Source of the DNA: Larix sibirica
Taxonomy: Eukaryota > Streptophyta > Pinopsida > Pinales > Pinaceae
NCBI GenBank assembly: GCA_004151065.3
Contig: NWUY0300015089.1
Span: 17,403 to 31,685 of the forward strand
DNA: 14,283 nucleotides
Direction: 5' to 3'
Below, one piece after another: positions 1 through 7,735 of this stretch (positions are counted from its first letter, which is position 1; every line of letters begins with the position of its first letter). The position numbers and the translations under genes were made by a program. The notes under the pieces are model-generated. The model saw only the letters and a list, made by a program, of their open reading frames with translations. It ran no database searches and was not told the origin of the DNA.

Positions 1-251
1 GGTATAACATGCTGAATAATGCAGACGTCATACGTTTTCAGATCTTCATAAGTCCATGCAAAAACATCCTTATATTGTCGAAATAGTTTGATGAACCTAT
101 CCCTTTCTCCCACTGAACAACATTTGCCAAGATTAACATATCTTGGTTCAGCCTCTGTACCCAGATTTACTAACTCATGCTGCATAGAGGAACTGTGAGT
201 TTTAGCATTTACTAGACTTTTGAACTTATTCTGCAGATTGAATAAACTTTC
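1..251 (-). pseudogene. Ty3/Gypsy pol fragment (linker just upstream of reverse transcriptase)
   Basis: Read on the minus strand this stretch is one open frame that runs off the window edge. It contains the words ELVNLGTEAEP and FIKLFRQYKDVFAWTYEDLK. In plant Ty3/Gypsy polyproteins the pattern VNLGTE...EP...LL..YKDVFAW.YEDLKG is the linker between the protease and the reverse transcriptase. The product would have been part of the polyprotein that copies element RNA into DNA. The RT itself would continue outside the window. The frame meets a TGA near 270 and an N lies at 257. Only about 220 bp separate it from the primer-binding site, far too little for a gag and protease, so a large internal deletion or rearrangement is inferred. 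Family assignment is firm; lineage within Gypsy is not. Confidence 0.8.
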
Positions 252-467
252 AAGAGANGTGCCAACCACTCATGTAGCAGTATAGGGAATTCGCATAAGA
301 ATATTTTGTGAATGTCAGATTAGATATAATTATGTAGCCAATTAGTCGCCGACCATCTAGGGTTCCAATTTTCTTCCTCAGCAAATTCTTGTGCCTTCTT
401 GTCGAACCATTCCTCGATCTCTGGCTTTGACAGGCCACAACATGTCCTCTCTTCTTCCGCACTATGG
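252..467 (-). pseudogene. Decayed internal region of the Gypsy element, after the primer-binding site
   Basis: This lies where gag should begin, between the primer-binding site and the pol fragment on the minus strand. Two minus frames are partly open. One spans 250-495 (81 codons, no plausible gag ATG). The other reads EIEEWFDKKAQEFAEEENW, which looks like acidic coding sequence, then WSATNWLHNYI and a stop. I do not recognise a gag capsid domain or a CCHC zinc knuckle in either. It is probably a remnant of leader or gag joined to pol by deletion, but that is inference from position. Confidence 0.45.
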
Positions 468-484
468 TCCCGGCAACGGAACCA
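468..484 (-). other. Primer-binding site, tRNA-Asp type
   Basis: On the minus strand this reads TGGTTCCGTTGCCGGGA. It matches the complement of the 3' end of plant tRNA-Asp (TGGCGCCGTTGCCGGGG) at 14 of 17 positions, including the terminal TGG that pairs with CCA. This is a usual primer site of Gypsy elements of the Athila/Tat type. It sits 2 nt inside the LTR edge at 487, the normal spacing. It fixes the orientation: LTR at higher coordinates, internal region at lower coordinates. Confidence 0.8.
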
Positions 485-485
485 T

Positions 486-509
486 TTGTTGACACAATTG
501 TGTCAACAA
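486..509. repeat. Perfect 24-bp palindrome at the LTR edge
   Basis: The sequence TTGTTGACACAA followed by TTGTGTCAACAA is its own reverse complement with no spacer, centred between 497 and 498. On the minus strand the LTR would end ...GTCAACA, so the palindrome contains both a TGTTGACA-like start and a TGTCAACA-like end. LTR tips normally carry short inverted repeats, but at opposite ends of the LTR, not abutting. Confidence 0.85.
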
Positions 510-650
510 GGGTTCACTTCACACAAAAAAAAGCACATAAGATGAACAATATAATTTTACCCTTGAAACCCTTTTACAGTAAAATTGACAACGAAATATA
601 TCTTCAATTATCATTGACCAATCTAGCCAACACTGATTGCTCATAGATAT
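487..650 (-). mobile_element. 3' part of the Gypsy LTR (other boundary unknown)
   Basis: The minus-strand LTR should end at 487 with the canonical CA, next to the primer-binding site. The AT-rich DNA on the higher-coordinate side is therefore LTR by position. I could not find its TG start. Recognisable LINE sequence begins by about 745, so the LTR is either very short, truncated, or interrupted by the LINE. The 650 limit is a placeholder; 651-744 shows nothing I can name. Confidence 0.4.
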
Positions 651-780
651 CTTACAATGGAGTTACCTAAGTCTTTGAATAGGATCCATCACATGCTAAT
701 AACATGGGCTTGTAAACCACCAATGGAAAACCCATTATTGACCAAATAAAAGTTATATCAATCACTCTATAGCTAACAAA

Positions 781-1260
781 GGCTACCCCCTCACCCCCCT
801 CTTGTATATTATCATGGTAAAGACATTAAGAAGAAGGTAGGAAAGAGAAAGAACTGAAGGAAATCTAGAAGGAATTCTAATATCTATGGAGGTGAATGCG
901 ATAAACCATGCTCAATTCATAGATGATACTCTGCTTGTGGGTGGAGCCTCCTTAGCAATTGCCGCAACATTAAAAAAAGTTTATAGATTTATTTGTTAAT
1001 TCTTCATGAGGTTAGGTAGATAGTGAAAAAATTCAGGTTTCAAAATGGTATCTTTCACCTATTATGCTTCAATGGGTCTCCGGAAATTTTGGATTTACAA
1101 GCATTCAGAATTGGACCTCCTTAAAGTATCTAGGAACCCCCATTTCATTAAAACATTCCAAAGCAACATATTGGGTAAATGTCATTCAAAAGATCAAGTC
1201 CAAAATTTAGGCTTGGGGAGTGAACTGGTTAAATCCAACATGTAAGATTATATTAATCAA
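781..1260 (+). pseudogene. LINE reverse transcriptase, palm and thumb remnant
   Basis: This is the strongest part of the LINE. Frame 1 carries GYPLTPLLYIIM (781-816), a stop at 838, then the run to FIDDTLLVGGAS. The two aspartates at 922-927 are the metal-binding pair of the polymerase. After a stop near 994 the reading continues in frame 2 with LQWVSGNFGF and SLKYLGTPISLKHSK, which match the post-catalytic region of plant LINE RTs. A single-frame ORF at 1045-1245 is an out-of-frame shadow. The enzyme would have primed cDNA synthesis on nicked target DNA. It is dead here. Confidence 0.85.
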
Positions 1261-1749
1261 GTTTGTTCTCTCATCTATCCCCATCTTTCAGTGCTCCACC
1301 ATGTTAGATCTAGTCATCATCATGAATCAAATAAGGAGAGAAATTAAAAGATGATTATGGCCAGGATCATCCAATAGCATTTGTCTTGGTTTCAAGTGAA
1401 TGTAAAAGGTATTAATATATAGGAAGAAAAAGTAATGGGGAAAACTCCTCTCTCCCCTAGGACTACAATGCAAGACCTCATGGAATTGTGAATCAGTCAT
1501 GGATTCCATACATTATTTTATATCTCATAATGGAACCCATCAAGAAGAAGGAAAATTTGGAAGCAATTAGAGATTTCTTTGAATTTATCTTTCCATTGTC
1601 ATGCTCTTTTAACTCTAATGCAAGGATCCGACCTTGTCAACATTTCTTCTAGAGATAAAAGAGGATGGGGTGATATTGCAAGAAAATATACAGTGAAACA
1701 AGGATACAATATCTTGCTTAGATATTTTCCATTTCCTCCTAAGTAAGAA

Positions 1750-1960
1750 ATGTGGAAAAATGAATGGCACTCAGATGGTCTTTCGAAGTTGAATGCTTTC
1801 TATTAGGTTTTGGAACATGGGAATTTGCTTACAATGGATAACCTAAGGAGAAAATGAATATAGGATCCAACTAGCTGTGTCAAGTGTAAAGAAGTTTAAG
1901 AAACCTCCAATCACTTGTTCTTATAATGCTCATTTTCTCAAAAAGGTATGGAATTTTTCC
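1750..1960 (+). pseudogene. zf-RVT zinc-binding region of the LINE
   Basis: In frame 1 this reads MWKNEWHSDGLSKLNAFY, a stop, then VLEHGNLLTMDNLRR. A Cys pair (codons at 1876 and 1885), His (1912) and Cys (1927) follow in the order C-x2-C...H-x4-C. Plant LINE proteins carry this domain between RT and RNase H, typically as W.....K...F.W....G...T..NL followed by C..C...E...HLF..C. At least four stops are present, but all four zinc ligands survive. Confidence 0.75.
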
Positions 1961-2439
1961 CTAGTAGATTTGGGAAAGGAGTCAATGTAGCCACATAATT
2001 GGATTAATATGTTTATTAATTGGAAACATTTTTACCCAGGAACATTGTTTAAGAAACTAGGCCTTTGTCGATCATGGATGGCCCTCCCAAAATATATGAA
2101 TTGGAAAATATGGTTAACAAGGAACAAGCCCATTTTTCAACTTAGAGATGAGCACCATAAGAAAAACAATAGTTAAGGTGAGAGCTCTAATGAATGAGGA
2201 ATTATGATCCAAATCCATTCTCAAGCTTGGAAAAGAAAAATCCATAGTTTTGGAGTGAATTTGGGTTTAATATTTTCTTATAGGAAGCCCCTTGTAGTCC
2301 AAACATATATGTAAGAAACCTCTTACAGGCCAACATTGGCACATAGATCTAAAGAAAAAAGAATTCCAAGCATGGTTGTCAAATCATAAAGAATATAATA
2401 TTTTCTTTGATTTAGCCTCCAAAAGGAAACATAGGGATG

Positions 2440-2725
2440 GTAGGCATGATGGGGGAGGGTCCTCTATGGCCCTGATAGAAAATTAGAATTAATCTTCATT
2501 TGGGGACTTGGGATAGCAACCAACAACCAAGATAAAATCCATGTTATGTACCTTGGAATTTATCTTCTTTATTCTCAAGAAATCAAGTCAATGATTATAT
2601 TCATAGATTCCTCTCTAATTATCAAACTTGGTAGGATAGGGGAATTGATAGAACAACCCTATCTAGAATGTTGCAATGAAATTACAGCCTTCTCACCTCC
2701 TTTGATTTAGTTTTCCTTCTACACA
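2440..2725 (+). pseudogene. LINE-encoded RNase H domain remnant
   Basis: In frame 2 the words VLYGPDRKLELIF, WGLGIATNNQ, LGIYLLYSQEIKSMIIFIDSS and LIIKL follow the RNase H fold of plant LINEs. There the usual words are GGV.FDP.G, GLG.ATNNQAE, AL..GL..A and ...GDS.L.I. In the family the ATNNQAE glutamate and the GDS aspartate are catalytic. Here the glutamate position reads D and the second motif reads IDSS, so the aspartate remains. It closes the LINE ORF. A weak tail match (KEVLVKIGGIPKM) reaches about 2820. Confidence 0.75.
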
Positions 2726-2844
2726 TATGAAGGGTAAACAATTGCAAACCTTATCTCATGTAAAATCAAGTGCGAGATATGGACAAGGAAGTCTTGGTAA
2801 AAATTGGGGGAATCCCTAAGATGCATTGGTTACCTTAGCAATTA

Positions 2845-3257
2845 ATATAGTATGGTCACAATTTTCTCCTGACTTAAACTTTGGAAATTTAACCACCATA
2901 CCCATATGCATGGTGGGTTGAAATTTGCAACAAATAGATGTACATGGGTTGGGTTTGAGGGAGATGATATAACTCTCCTCCATGCCTCTTGTGTCTTCAC
3001 ACATTTGCATATAGGCTTGCTTCAGGGGAAATTTGATTAATATTTTATGGTGATGAGACTTAATGGTGGTATAATCCTTATCATGGTTGGCAATGTTGGA
3101 TTGCGATCCATGAGCACGACAAGGATCGCAGTGCTTAATGGATTCGTGATTATCCCCGGTCTTGATAACGTGAGGATTGTGAAAGAATACACCATCTCCA
3201 TGGAGAATAATATGCTTGATGAGAGTCATGGACTTCAACTTGTTAGAGGAATAGGAA
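2845..3257. other. Unassigned region with a 158-codon minus-strand ORF
   Basis: No recognised gene lies between the LINE tail and the next reading frame. The longest open frame in the window runs on the minus strand from 3292 to 2816 (158 codons). It is rich in His, Lys and Ile, overlaps the LINE tail, and shows no domain, signal peptide or repeat that I know. Plus-strand frames at 3047-3367 are shadows of similar length. An inverted repeat, TGCGATCC (3102-3109) with GGATCGCA (3123-3130), lies here with a 13-nt loop. The ORF could be a decayed coding piece or chance. Confidence 0.3.
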
Positions 3258-3626
3258 GTGGTTTTGTCTCTCTTGTTTTGTCTTTGTCTCAACCTTATTT
3301 GGATTGCTTCATCTCTTGGAAAGGCTTGTGGGTACTATATTTGTTTGGTTTCAATTTATATTCATAAGATTTGGTACTTTAATTTGGTGGTGTGGAGCCC
3401 AAGGCATTTGAAATATTTAAACTTGGTCATTGAAATGGAGAGACTTCTTGTGCCTAGGCTCGATAAATAAGAAGGGAGTTTTGAGGTCAAGAAATTGTTG
3501 AGACATTTAGCGATCCAATTGGAGGGTATGACATAGATGATAGAGTATTTGAGTATGAAAATAGATAAACAAGAAGCCAAAGAGGAATAATTGGAAGCCC
3601 AACTTGGAGATCATAAGACAAAATTT
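3258..3626 (+). pseudogene. Decayed reading frame of unknown function, coiled-coil-like C-terminal part
   Basis: One plus frame stays readable for about 120 codons with three internal stops: TAA at 3468, a TAG at about 3531 and a TAA at about 3588. Each could come from CAA or CAG by one C-to-T change. The later part is rich in Glu, Lys and Leu, with words such as KKLLRHLAIQLEGM, MIEYLSMKIDKQEAKEE and LEAQLGDHKTKF, which suggests a helix or coiled coil. It ends at the A tract at 3627. A gag remnant of a retroelement is possible but I do not recognise a family. Confidence 0.3.
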
Positions 3627-3639
3627 AAAAAAAAAAAAA
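3627..3639. repeat. Run of 13 A, flanked by TTT on both sides
   Basis: An uninterrupted A tract directly follows the decayed reading frame. It could be the poly(A) remnant of a retroposed sequence on the plus strand or simple slippage. The TTT flanks and the absence of a visible target-site duplication leave this open. Confidence 0.6.
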
Positions 3640-4019
3640 TTTGCATGTGACTTAGAGATGCAACATGATATGATTATTGGATTTGTTAGAAGTTCTCATT
3701 CCTCAACACGATTCCTTCCTTCTCTATTGGATCAATGAAGAACCATGAGGATAATAAGGACATTGCGCAGTAACCTCAATAGGAAAACAACAAACACATG
3801 GAGACCCCATACTTGGAAGGGATGATGTTTCTATGGAGGAATCCCACAATGGGCATGTCTTTGATCACAAATAACTTTGTTTATGATGTTTACATGTATT
3901 TTTCTTTCAGGATAGTATGTTAAGCAATATATTTATAGATATAATAGGATTGTATTAGACCCTACATGCAATAGTTATAGGATTGAAGAGGGTTGTAGTC
4001 TTTTGGTTTTCCTTTACAA
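3640..4019. other. Unassigned AT-rich region
   Basis: I see no gene here. On the minus strand a CTATAAATA box-like motif lies at about 3930-3940, and the edge of the Gypsy integrase fragment is near 4020. Short plus-strand frames around 3735-3850 have stops and no family resemblance. The minus-strand ORF that contains the integrase continues to 3955 but loses resemblance to integrase beyond about 4020. Confidence 0.4.
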
Positions 4020-4685
4020 TGCATTTTTGTACAATTTGTGAGCTCACTATACTCTTGGTTGTGTGTGTGTGTCCATTTATGTAAATAAAAAAAATAGTGG
4101 ATGGAATAAATGGGTGTTGTAAATCACAAAAGTGAGCATATTTATAAAGAAAATCAACTACCAACATGATGGCATATTTGTTTTTGGATTTAGGAAGTCC
4201 CACTATAAAATCTATGGACAAGACAACCCAGATAGTGGTAGGGATTGGTAGTGGCAACAATTCTCCTAGATTCTTTAGTGTTTCACCCTTATTCCTTTCA
4301 CAAGCTTCACATTCAACTACAAGTGTATGTATTTCCTTTTCATTCCTTCTCAAAAGGAGTGCTTAGCTCATCTGTATGTTTTCTAAAATCTAGAGTGACA
4401 TGTTATAAGAGAGGAATGAAACTCTACCAGAACCCTTTATTTAAAAGTTAAATTTTATACCAAATCAATATGCCCTCCTACTGCCAAGTGTATCCAATAG
4501 GGGGGTTGGGGTCTTTCTTAAGTCATTGGAGGATTTGAACCATGGTGTCATTATCCCACCATTATTGACATATTGTTGAGATCCAAGCTATTACCAGCAA
4601 GGATAAGGTAAAGAGGCCATTCCTCCTCATTTTTCCTAGACAAAGCATCAACCACCACTTTCTCTTAGACATTCTAATCTATACA
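4020..4685 (-). pseudogene. Ty3/Gypsy pol fragment: end of RNase H and N-terminal half of integrase
   Basis: Minus strand, in order: VVDALSRKNEE near 4650 (family VVADALSRK, the end of RNase H); PNPPIGYTWQ; the integrase zinc finger with FHSSLITCHSRF and then CEACERNKGET (H-x6-H...C-x2-C); then PLPIPTTIW, SIDFIVGLPKSKNK and VVDFLYKYAHFCDLQHPF. In this family the enzyme inserts element DNA. The first two catalytic aspartates (IDF and VVD) are visible, while the third (Glu) is missing because resemblance stops after TKSIVSS. Several frameshifts and stops lie before 4353; from 4353 down one frame is open. The core type (DFI.GLPKS) is common in chromovirus-like plant elements. Element type is clear, lineage less so. 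Confidence 0.85.
4057..4073. repeat. Short (GT)n microsatellite
   Basis: About seven GT units lie inside the degraded 3' edge of the integrase fragment. They encode the odd HTHTT stretch in the minus frame, so slippage has probably altered the sequence there. Confidence 0.6.
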
Positions 4686-4689
4686 TTGA

Positions 4690-5840
4690 TTAACATTATA
4701 ATCTATATGTTTATAATTTGAATTTAATGTTTATTGCACCTAAGGCATTCTTTCAATGAGAAACTTTATGTGGTCACTATAGAATATTCCTCGTCTCACC
4801 ATCGAGTAGAATGTTGCCACATGTATTCAACAGTGTGCCAGGTGGTTGGTATGATGTTAATTTTGGTGCAGTGCAGTCATGATAGCATGTTCAAGAATTT
4901 TCACAAGATATAGCTCTAGCCTGCAAGTTTTGTCTATGGTGGTGTGATGTGGAAGCGCTTCAGGATTCTGGTCCTCTTGGAGGAAACAAATAACAAACCT
5001 TGGATTGTCTGCAAAGTGAGTTTCTCCTGATGGAAGCATCGAGGATTGTGGTGTTAGGACAAGGAAACCACCATGTTTTATCTCTCACCATGTTCAAGGA
5101 TAAAGATAAGGATGCTTCAATGTTTCATCTTCTCTATCATCAGTGTAAGTATTTTTTTTTGGTGGGGGCTTCGATGGTGTTTGGGTTACTGATAGATAAC
5201 TTCTCTTACTGTTATACTCAATGTGCCATAGCGTTTATATTTGAAACTTGGCTTCTATTGTTGAAAGAATTGGGTTTGTGCAATTATTGTTTGGCAGTAA
5301 CAATACTATAATTGACAATGAATATTGCATTATGGTCTTGTAATATAGAGCGAACTTGATTTGGCTTAGGTATCATGGTGACTATTTCAACAAAATTGCA
5401 TAAGGTTTGGGCTCTCATTGCTTTAATATTCATGTGATCAGATAGGGGAGATCATAGTGAGATTGAAGCACCTAGGAACACAAGATAATACTCCATCGAC
5501 CTCACTGACGGACCAACTAGGTAAAACTTGGTTTAAAGGGAAACTTTCTGGATTTTTTATCAAAAGGAGAATGGGGTTCTATCATCTTGGTGGATTTAGT
5601 AGTGGATTTGTTGAGATTCATGAACCCATATTCTTGTGGGTGGTTTTTTTGGTGCCCAAAATGGATTTATAGGTGGGTTTGAAGAGTGTTATTTCATATT
5701 TCGACTGAGTGGATGCCTGATAATGGAATTGTTAGTAAGCTAACATTATGAAATTTGAACTTAGGAATCTGCATTGTTCATGCTAAGGATTCCTTATCAT
5801 TGTTTTGACAGTACTTGAGTACGCAAGTCTCCCTTGAAGA
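4690..5840. other. Unassigned region upstream of the OBERON-like copy
   Basis: No gene is recognised. Several modest open frames exist: plus 5000-5311 (103 codons), plus 5457-5672 (71 codons) and minus 4857-5039 (60 codons, fairly balanced codon use). None has a familiar motif. A GTAAGT sequence resembling a 5' splice site follows the plus frame near 5144. A T8 run lies near 5153-5160. The stretch could hold 5' sequence of the copied gene or unrelated repeat DNA. Confidence 0.3.
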
Positions 5841-6812
5841 GTGCAAGCTCACGGGAAACATGGCCTACTCGTCACAATTGGAGATGGTATCAGAGCATTA
5901 TCATCACAAGAAGGAAATGGAGAGGGAGAAACAAGCAGAGGAAGAAGTGAACAACTAGAGCAGACAGTGGTACATAGAGTACCGAATTCAAATCGGATCC
6001 TACTTCGATATGTAGTGGGGGGAGGGCTTGATGTAATTTCTAAGAGAATGCATGAACAACCAAAGGAATTTCTAGAAGAACCGAAAGTTGAGCTTCGATA
6101 TCTTTGAAGGCACGGGAGGTCTTTAGCACATGGAAGAATTTTCCCTTTTGTAAAACTTGTACAAAGAAGGACTAATCTTACACCTGAGTTAATGTCCAAG
6201 GCACACAGAGTTCAATTATAAGTATTTGTTTCTATACAAACATGTATTCAATATTTTTTGCATCCGTAAATCAATGTCACTCAAGCGGTCCTCATTGATA
6301 TCTTTTTCCCACAAATGATGTAGAAATATAGCACATCGGGGTCAACTTCCTGCAGAAGATTGTAGTTGTGAATTTTGTACATTCAAGAATGGATTTTGCA
6401 GCCTTTGCATGTGTGTTATCTGCAACAAATTGGACTTTGAAGTGAATACTTGTTGGTGGGTGGGTTGTGATACTTGTTCCCACTAGACACACACAAATTG
6501 TGCAATTCGTGCAAGAAAAATAAGCATGGGTACCAGTATTAAGGGTAGTCCAAGGTCATCTAAATGCTTTTCAAGTGTCGAGCTTGTAAGAGGACACCAA
6601 AACTATTAGGGTGGGTGAAGCATGTGTTTTAGCACTGTGCACCTGACTGGGATAGGGAATCTCTCATGAAGGAGTTTGATTGCATTCGAAGGATATTTCA
6701 TGGAAGTGAGGACTCTATGGCCAGAAAACTATTGTGGAAGCCCGAAGAACTATTGGAAATTCTAAATAATGGAGCTACTAATGAGCCTAGAGTTTGAAAA
6801 GTGATGCAACGT
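5841..6812 (+). pseudogene. OBERON-type PHD-finger gene copy, intron-free in the covered part, broken
   Basis: OBERON proteins (OBE1/OBE2 of Arabidopsis) are nuclear PHD-finger regulators needed for meristem and embryo patterning. Here the frame from 5841 reaches LDVISKRMHEQPKEFLEE (about 6024-6077). It shifts, giving GTGGL and HMEEF (6109-6140), then shifts again to TNLTPELMSKAHRVQL and FLHP. From about 6319 it reads CRNIAHRGQLPAEDCSCEFC, NGFCSLCMCVICNKLDFEVN and VGCDTCSH. One more shift near 6560 gives MLFKCRACKRT, LLGWVKHVF and HCAPDWDRESLMKEFD, ending around 6812. The PHD Cys/His ligands are nearly all kept; the Trp after CSH is TAG. There are at least four frameshifts and over five stops. 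The C-terminal coiled coil of OBE proteins is not found. No intron interrupts the covered part, so it is either a retrocopy or a single exon. Family call is firm; mode of origin is not. Confidence 0.9.
6331..6680 (+). pseudogene. PHD finger region of the OBERON-like pseudogene
   Basis: The zinc-binding segment shows C-x-C-x2-C, then CSLCMCVICNKLDFEVN, C-WWVGCDTC-SH, a stop, THTNCAIR and, after a frameshift near 6560, FKCRACKRTPKLLGW. In the OBE family this module includes the PHD finger that reads histone H3 tails. The order and spacing of Cys and His match the family from memory across the whole segment. Losses are one Trp-to-stop change in the SHWTHTDC motif, a frameshift at about 6560 and a stop near 6627. 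Confidence 0.9.
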
Positions 6813-6814
6813 GA

Positions 6815-7019
6815 AGAAAAATGGCAAAAATCATACCTCTGCTATACACATGGTCATATAGGATTTTCATCAAATACTTAAGGAACCTCTAATATTAGAC
6901 TTCTACAAGCACACAAACTACCACATTTCATTGGAATTCACTTTATATGCATCTGTAAGCTAATATATTGTTCAATAAGCAACTTTAGCAGCAGTAAAAA
7001 CATAAAACTAGCAGACTTT
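6815..7019. other. Short unassigned AT-rich gap
   Basis: Nothing recognisable lies between the end of the OBERON-like copy and the LTR-like block. It lacks long open frames, and no obvious poly(A) tail follows the copy; only A5 runs occur near 6818-6836. Confidence 0.4.
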
Positions 7020-7139
7020 CCATCAAATTAAGGCACGTAAATTTATCTCAACAGACTATAAATTAATTTAACACAAGGATTTTTGGTCAAACATGAACCT
7101 GGAAAAACCCCACATTTTGGGGAAAACCAGTAAGAGCGT

Positions 7140-7145
7140 TTTATT
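7140..7145 (-). terminator. AATAAA polyadenylation signal in the probable LTR
   Basis: The minus strand reads AATAAA here, about 15-40 nt before the U5-like G/T-rich box. This is where an LTR transcript would be cleaved and polyadenylated. AATAAA is frequent by chance in AT-rich DNA; its position relative to the other LTR marks is the only support. Confidence 0.4.
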
Positions 7146-7499
7146 ATGATGGATCTTCTCATAAATGTTTACAAAGCTAGATGTCAACGACATCAACCAT
7201 GTACTTTCTCTTCCTTATTCTTGGGAAAATGTGCCAGACAACCATACAGACTGTACAACCTCCACTACCAGCAATTTATAGTCATAAAATTAAACATACA
7301 TCCAAAAAATTACAATACAAAATTAAGTACCTATGTACCAGTAGTACAACCCACTACTCAGCATCAAAATTCCTTGGGAACTATGCCAAAAATCAACCTC
7401 GATTTCTATGCATGAAGGTACAGTACGACCTCCAGAATTACTATACAATCAACCTCATTAGTGCCTGTGCGAACTGCAGAAGTATTTCTTTAGTTATTG

Positions 7500-7735
7500 C
7501 CTAAGTATGTGTTCCCTTCTTGTCTCAATAAGAGTGTCTCTAGCCTAGGAAAGTGTGCTCCTATCAATTGCCTCTTCCCTCTTGGAATTCGTGCCAACTC
7601 TAGTTGTCATTTTCCTCTTGGAATGTGTGCCAACCAGACTTCCCTTTCCATCTTCATTTCTCCTTGCTCGAACACCCTCTCTTTCTCTATTGAGATTCAT
7701 GCCCCTTCCTTTTATCTTGGATTTCATGCCTCTCT
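7500..7735. repeat. Degenerate 36-bp repeats, core CTTGGAAT-GTGCCAA
   Basis: Two clear neighbours start at 7581 and 7617 (CTTGGAATTCGTGCCAAC and CTTGGAATGTGTGCCAACC), exactly 36 bp apart. Weaker relatives occur at about 7544, 7689 (72 bp on) and 7717. Outliers resembling the core lie at 7220-7236 and 7373-7388. The array makes both strands open for 65-89 codons; those ORFs (plus 7497-7766, minus 7545-7742) look like by-products of the repeats. Confidence 0.6.

Larger units (their letters stand above)
745..2840 (+). mobile_element. Decayed 5'-truncated LINE (RT C-terminal half, zf-RVT, RNase H)
   Basis: Domains follow the order of plant L1-type LINE ORF2. The RT palm begins at 781 with GYPLTPLLYIIM, corresponding to the family's GCPLSPLLF. 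The catalytic loop is FIDDT at 916-930, for the usual FADDT. KYLGTPISLKHSK follows from 1124, then IQKIKSKI*AWGVNWLN (stop at the asterisk). The zf-RVT region (1750-1960) has C-x2-C, H and C after VLEHGNLLTMDNLRR. An RNase H segment (about 2440-2720) reads VLYGPDRKLELIF, then WGLGIATNNQ and a later IFIDSSLIIKL. Frames alternate between 1 and 2 and there are many stops, several compatible with CAA, CAG or TGG decay. The endonuclease and early RT are absent, the 5' truncation usual for LINE insertions. The 3' end is approximate and no clear poly(A) tail is seen. Confidence 0.85.

Noticed and set aside
1045-1245. 66-codon plus-strand ORF
   Set aside because: It is an out-of-frame shadow of the LINE RT; the homologous reading (KYLGTPISL) is in another frame.
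4166-4451. Plus-strand ORFs of 66 and 68 codons
   Set aside because: Antisense shadows of the Gypsy integrase fragment.
5849-6199. 116-codon minus-strand ORF
   Set aside because: It is antisense to the OBERON-like copy; its Cys/Ser/Pro-rich sequence reflects the opposite strand.
6292-6492. 66-codon minus-strand ORF
   Set aside because: Antisense to the PHD finger coding region.
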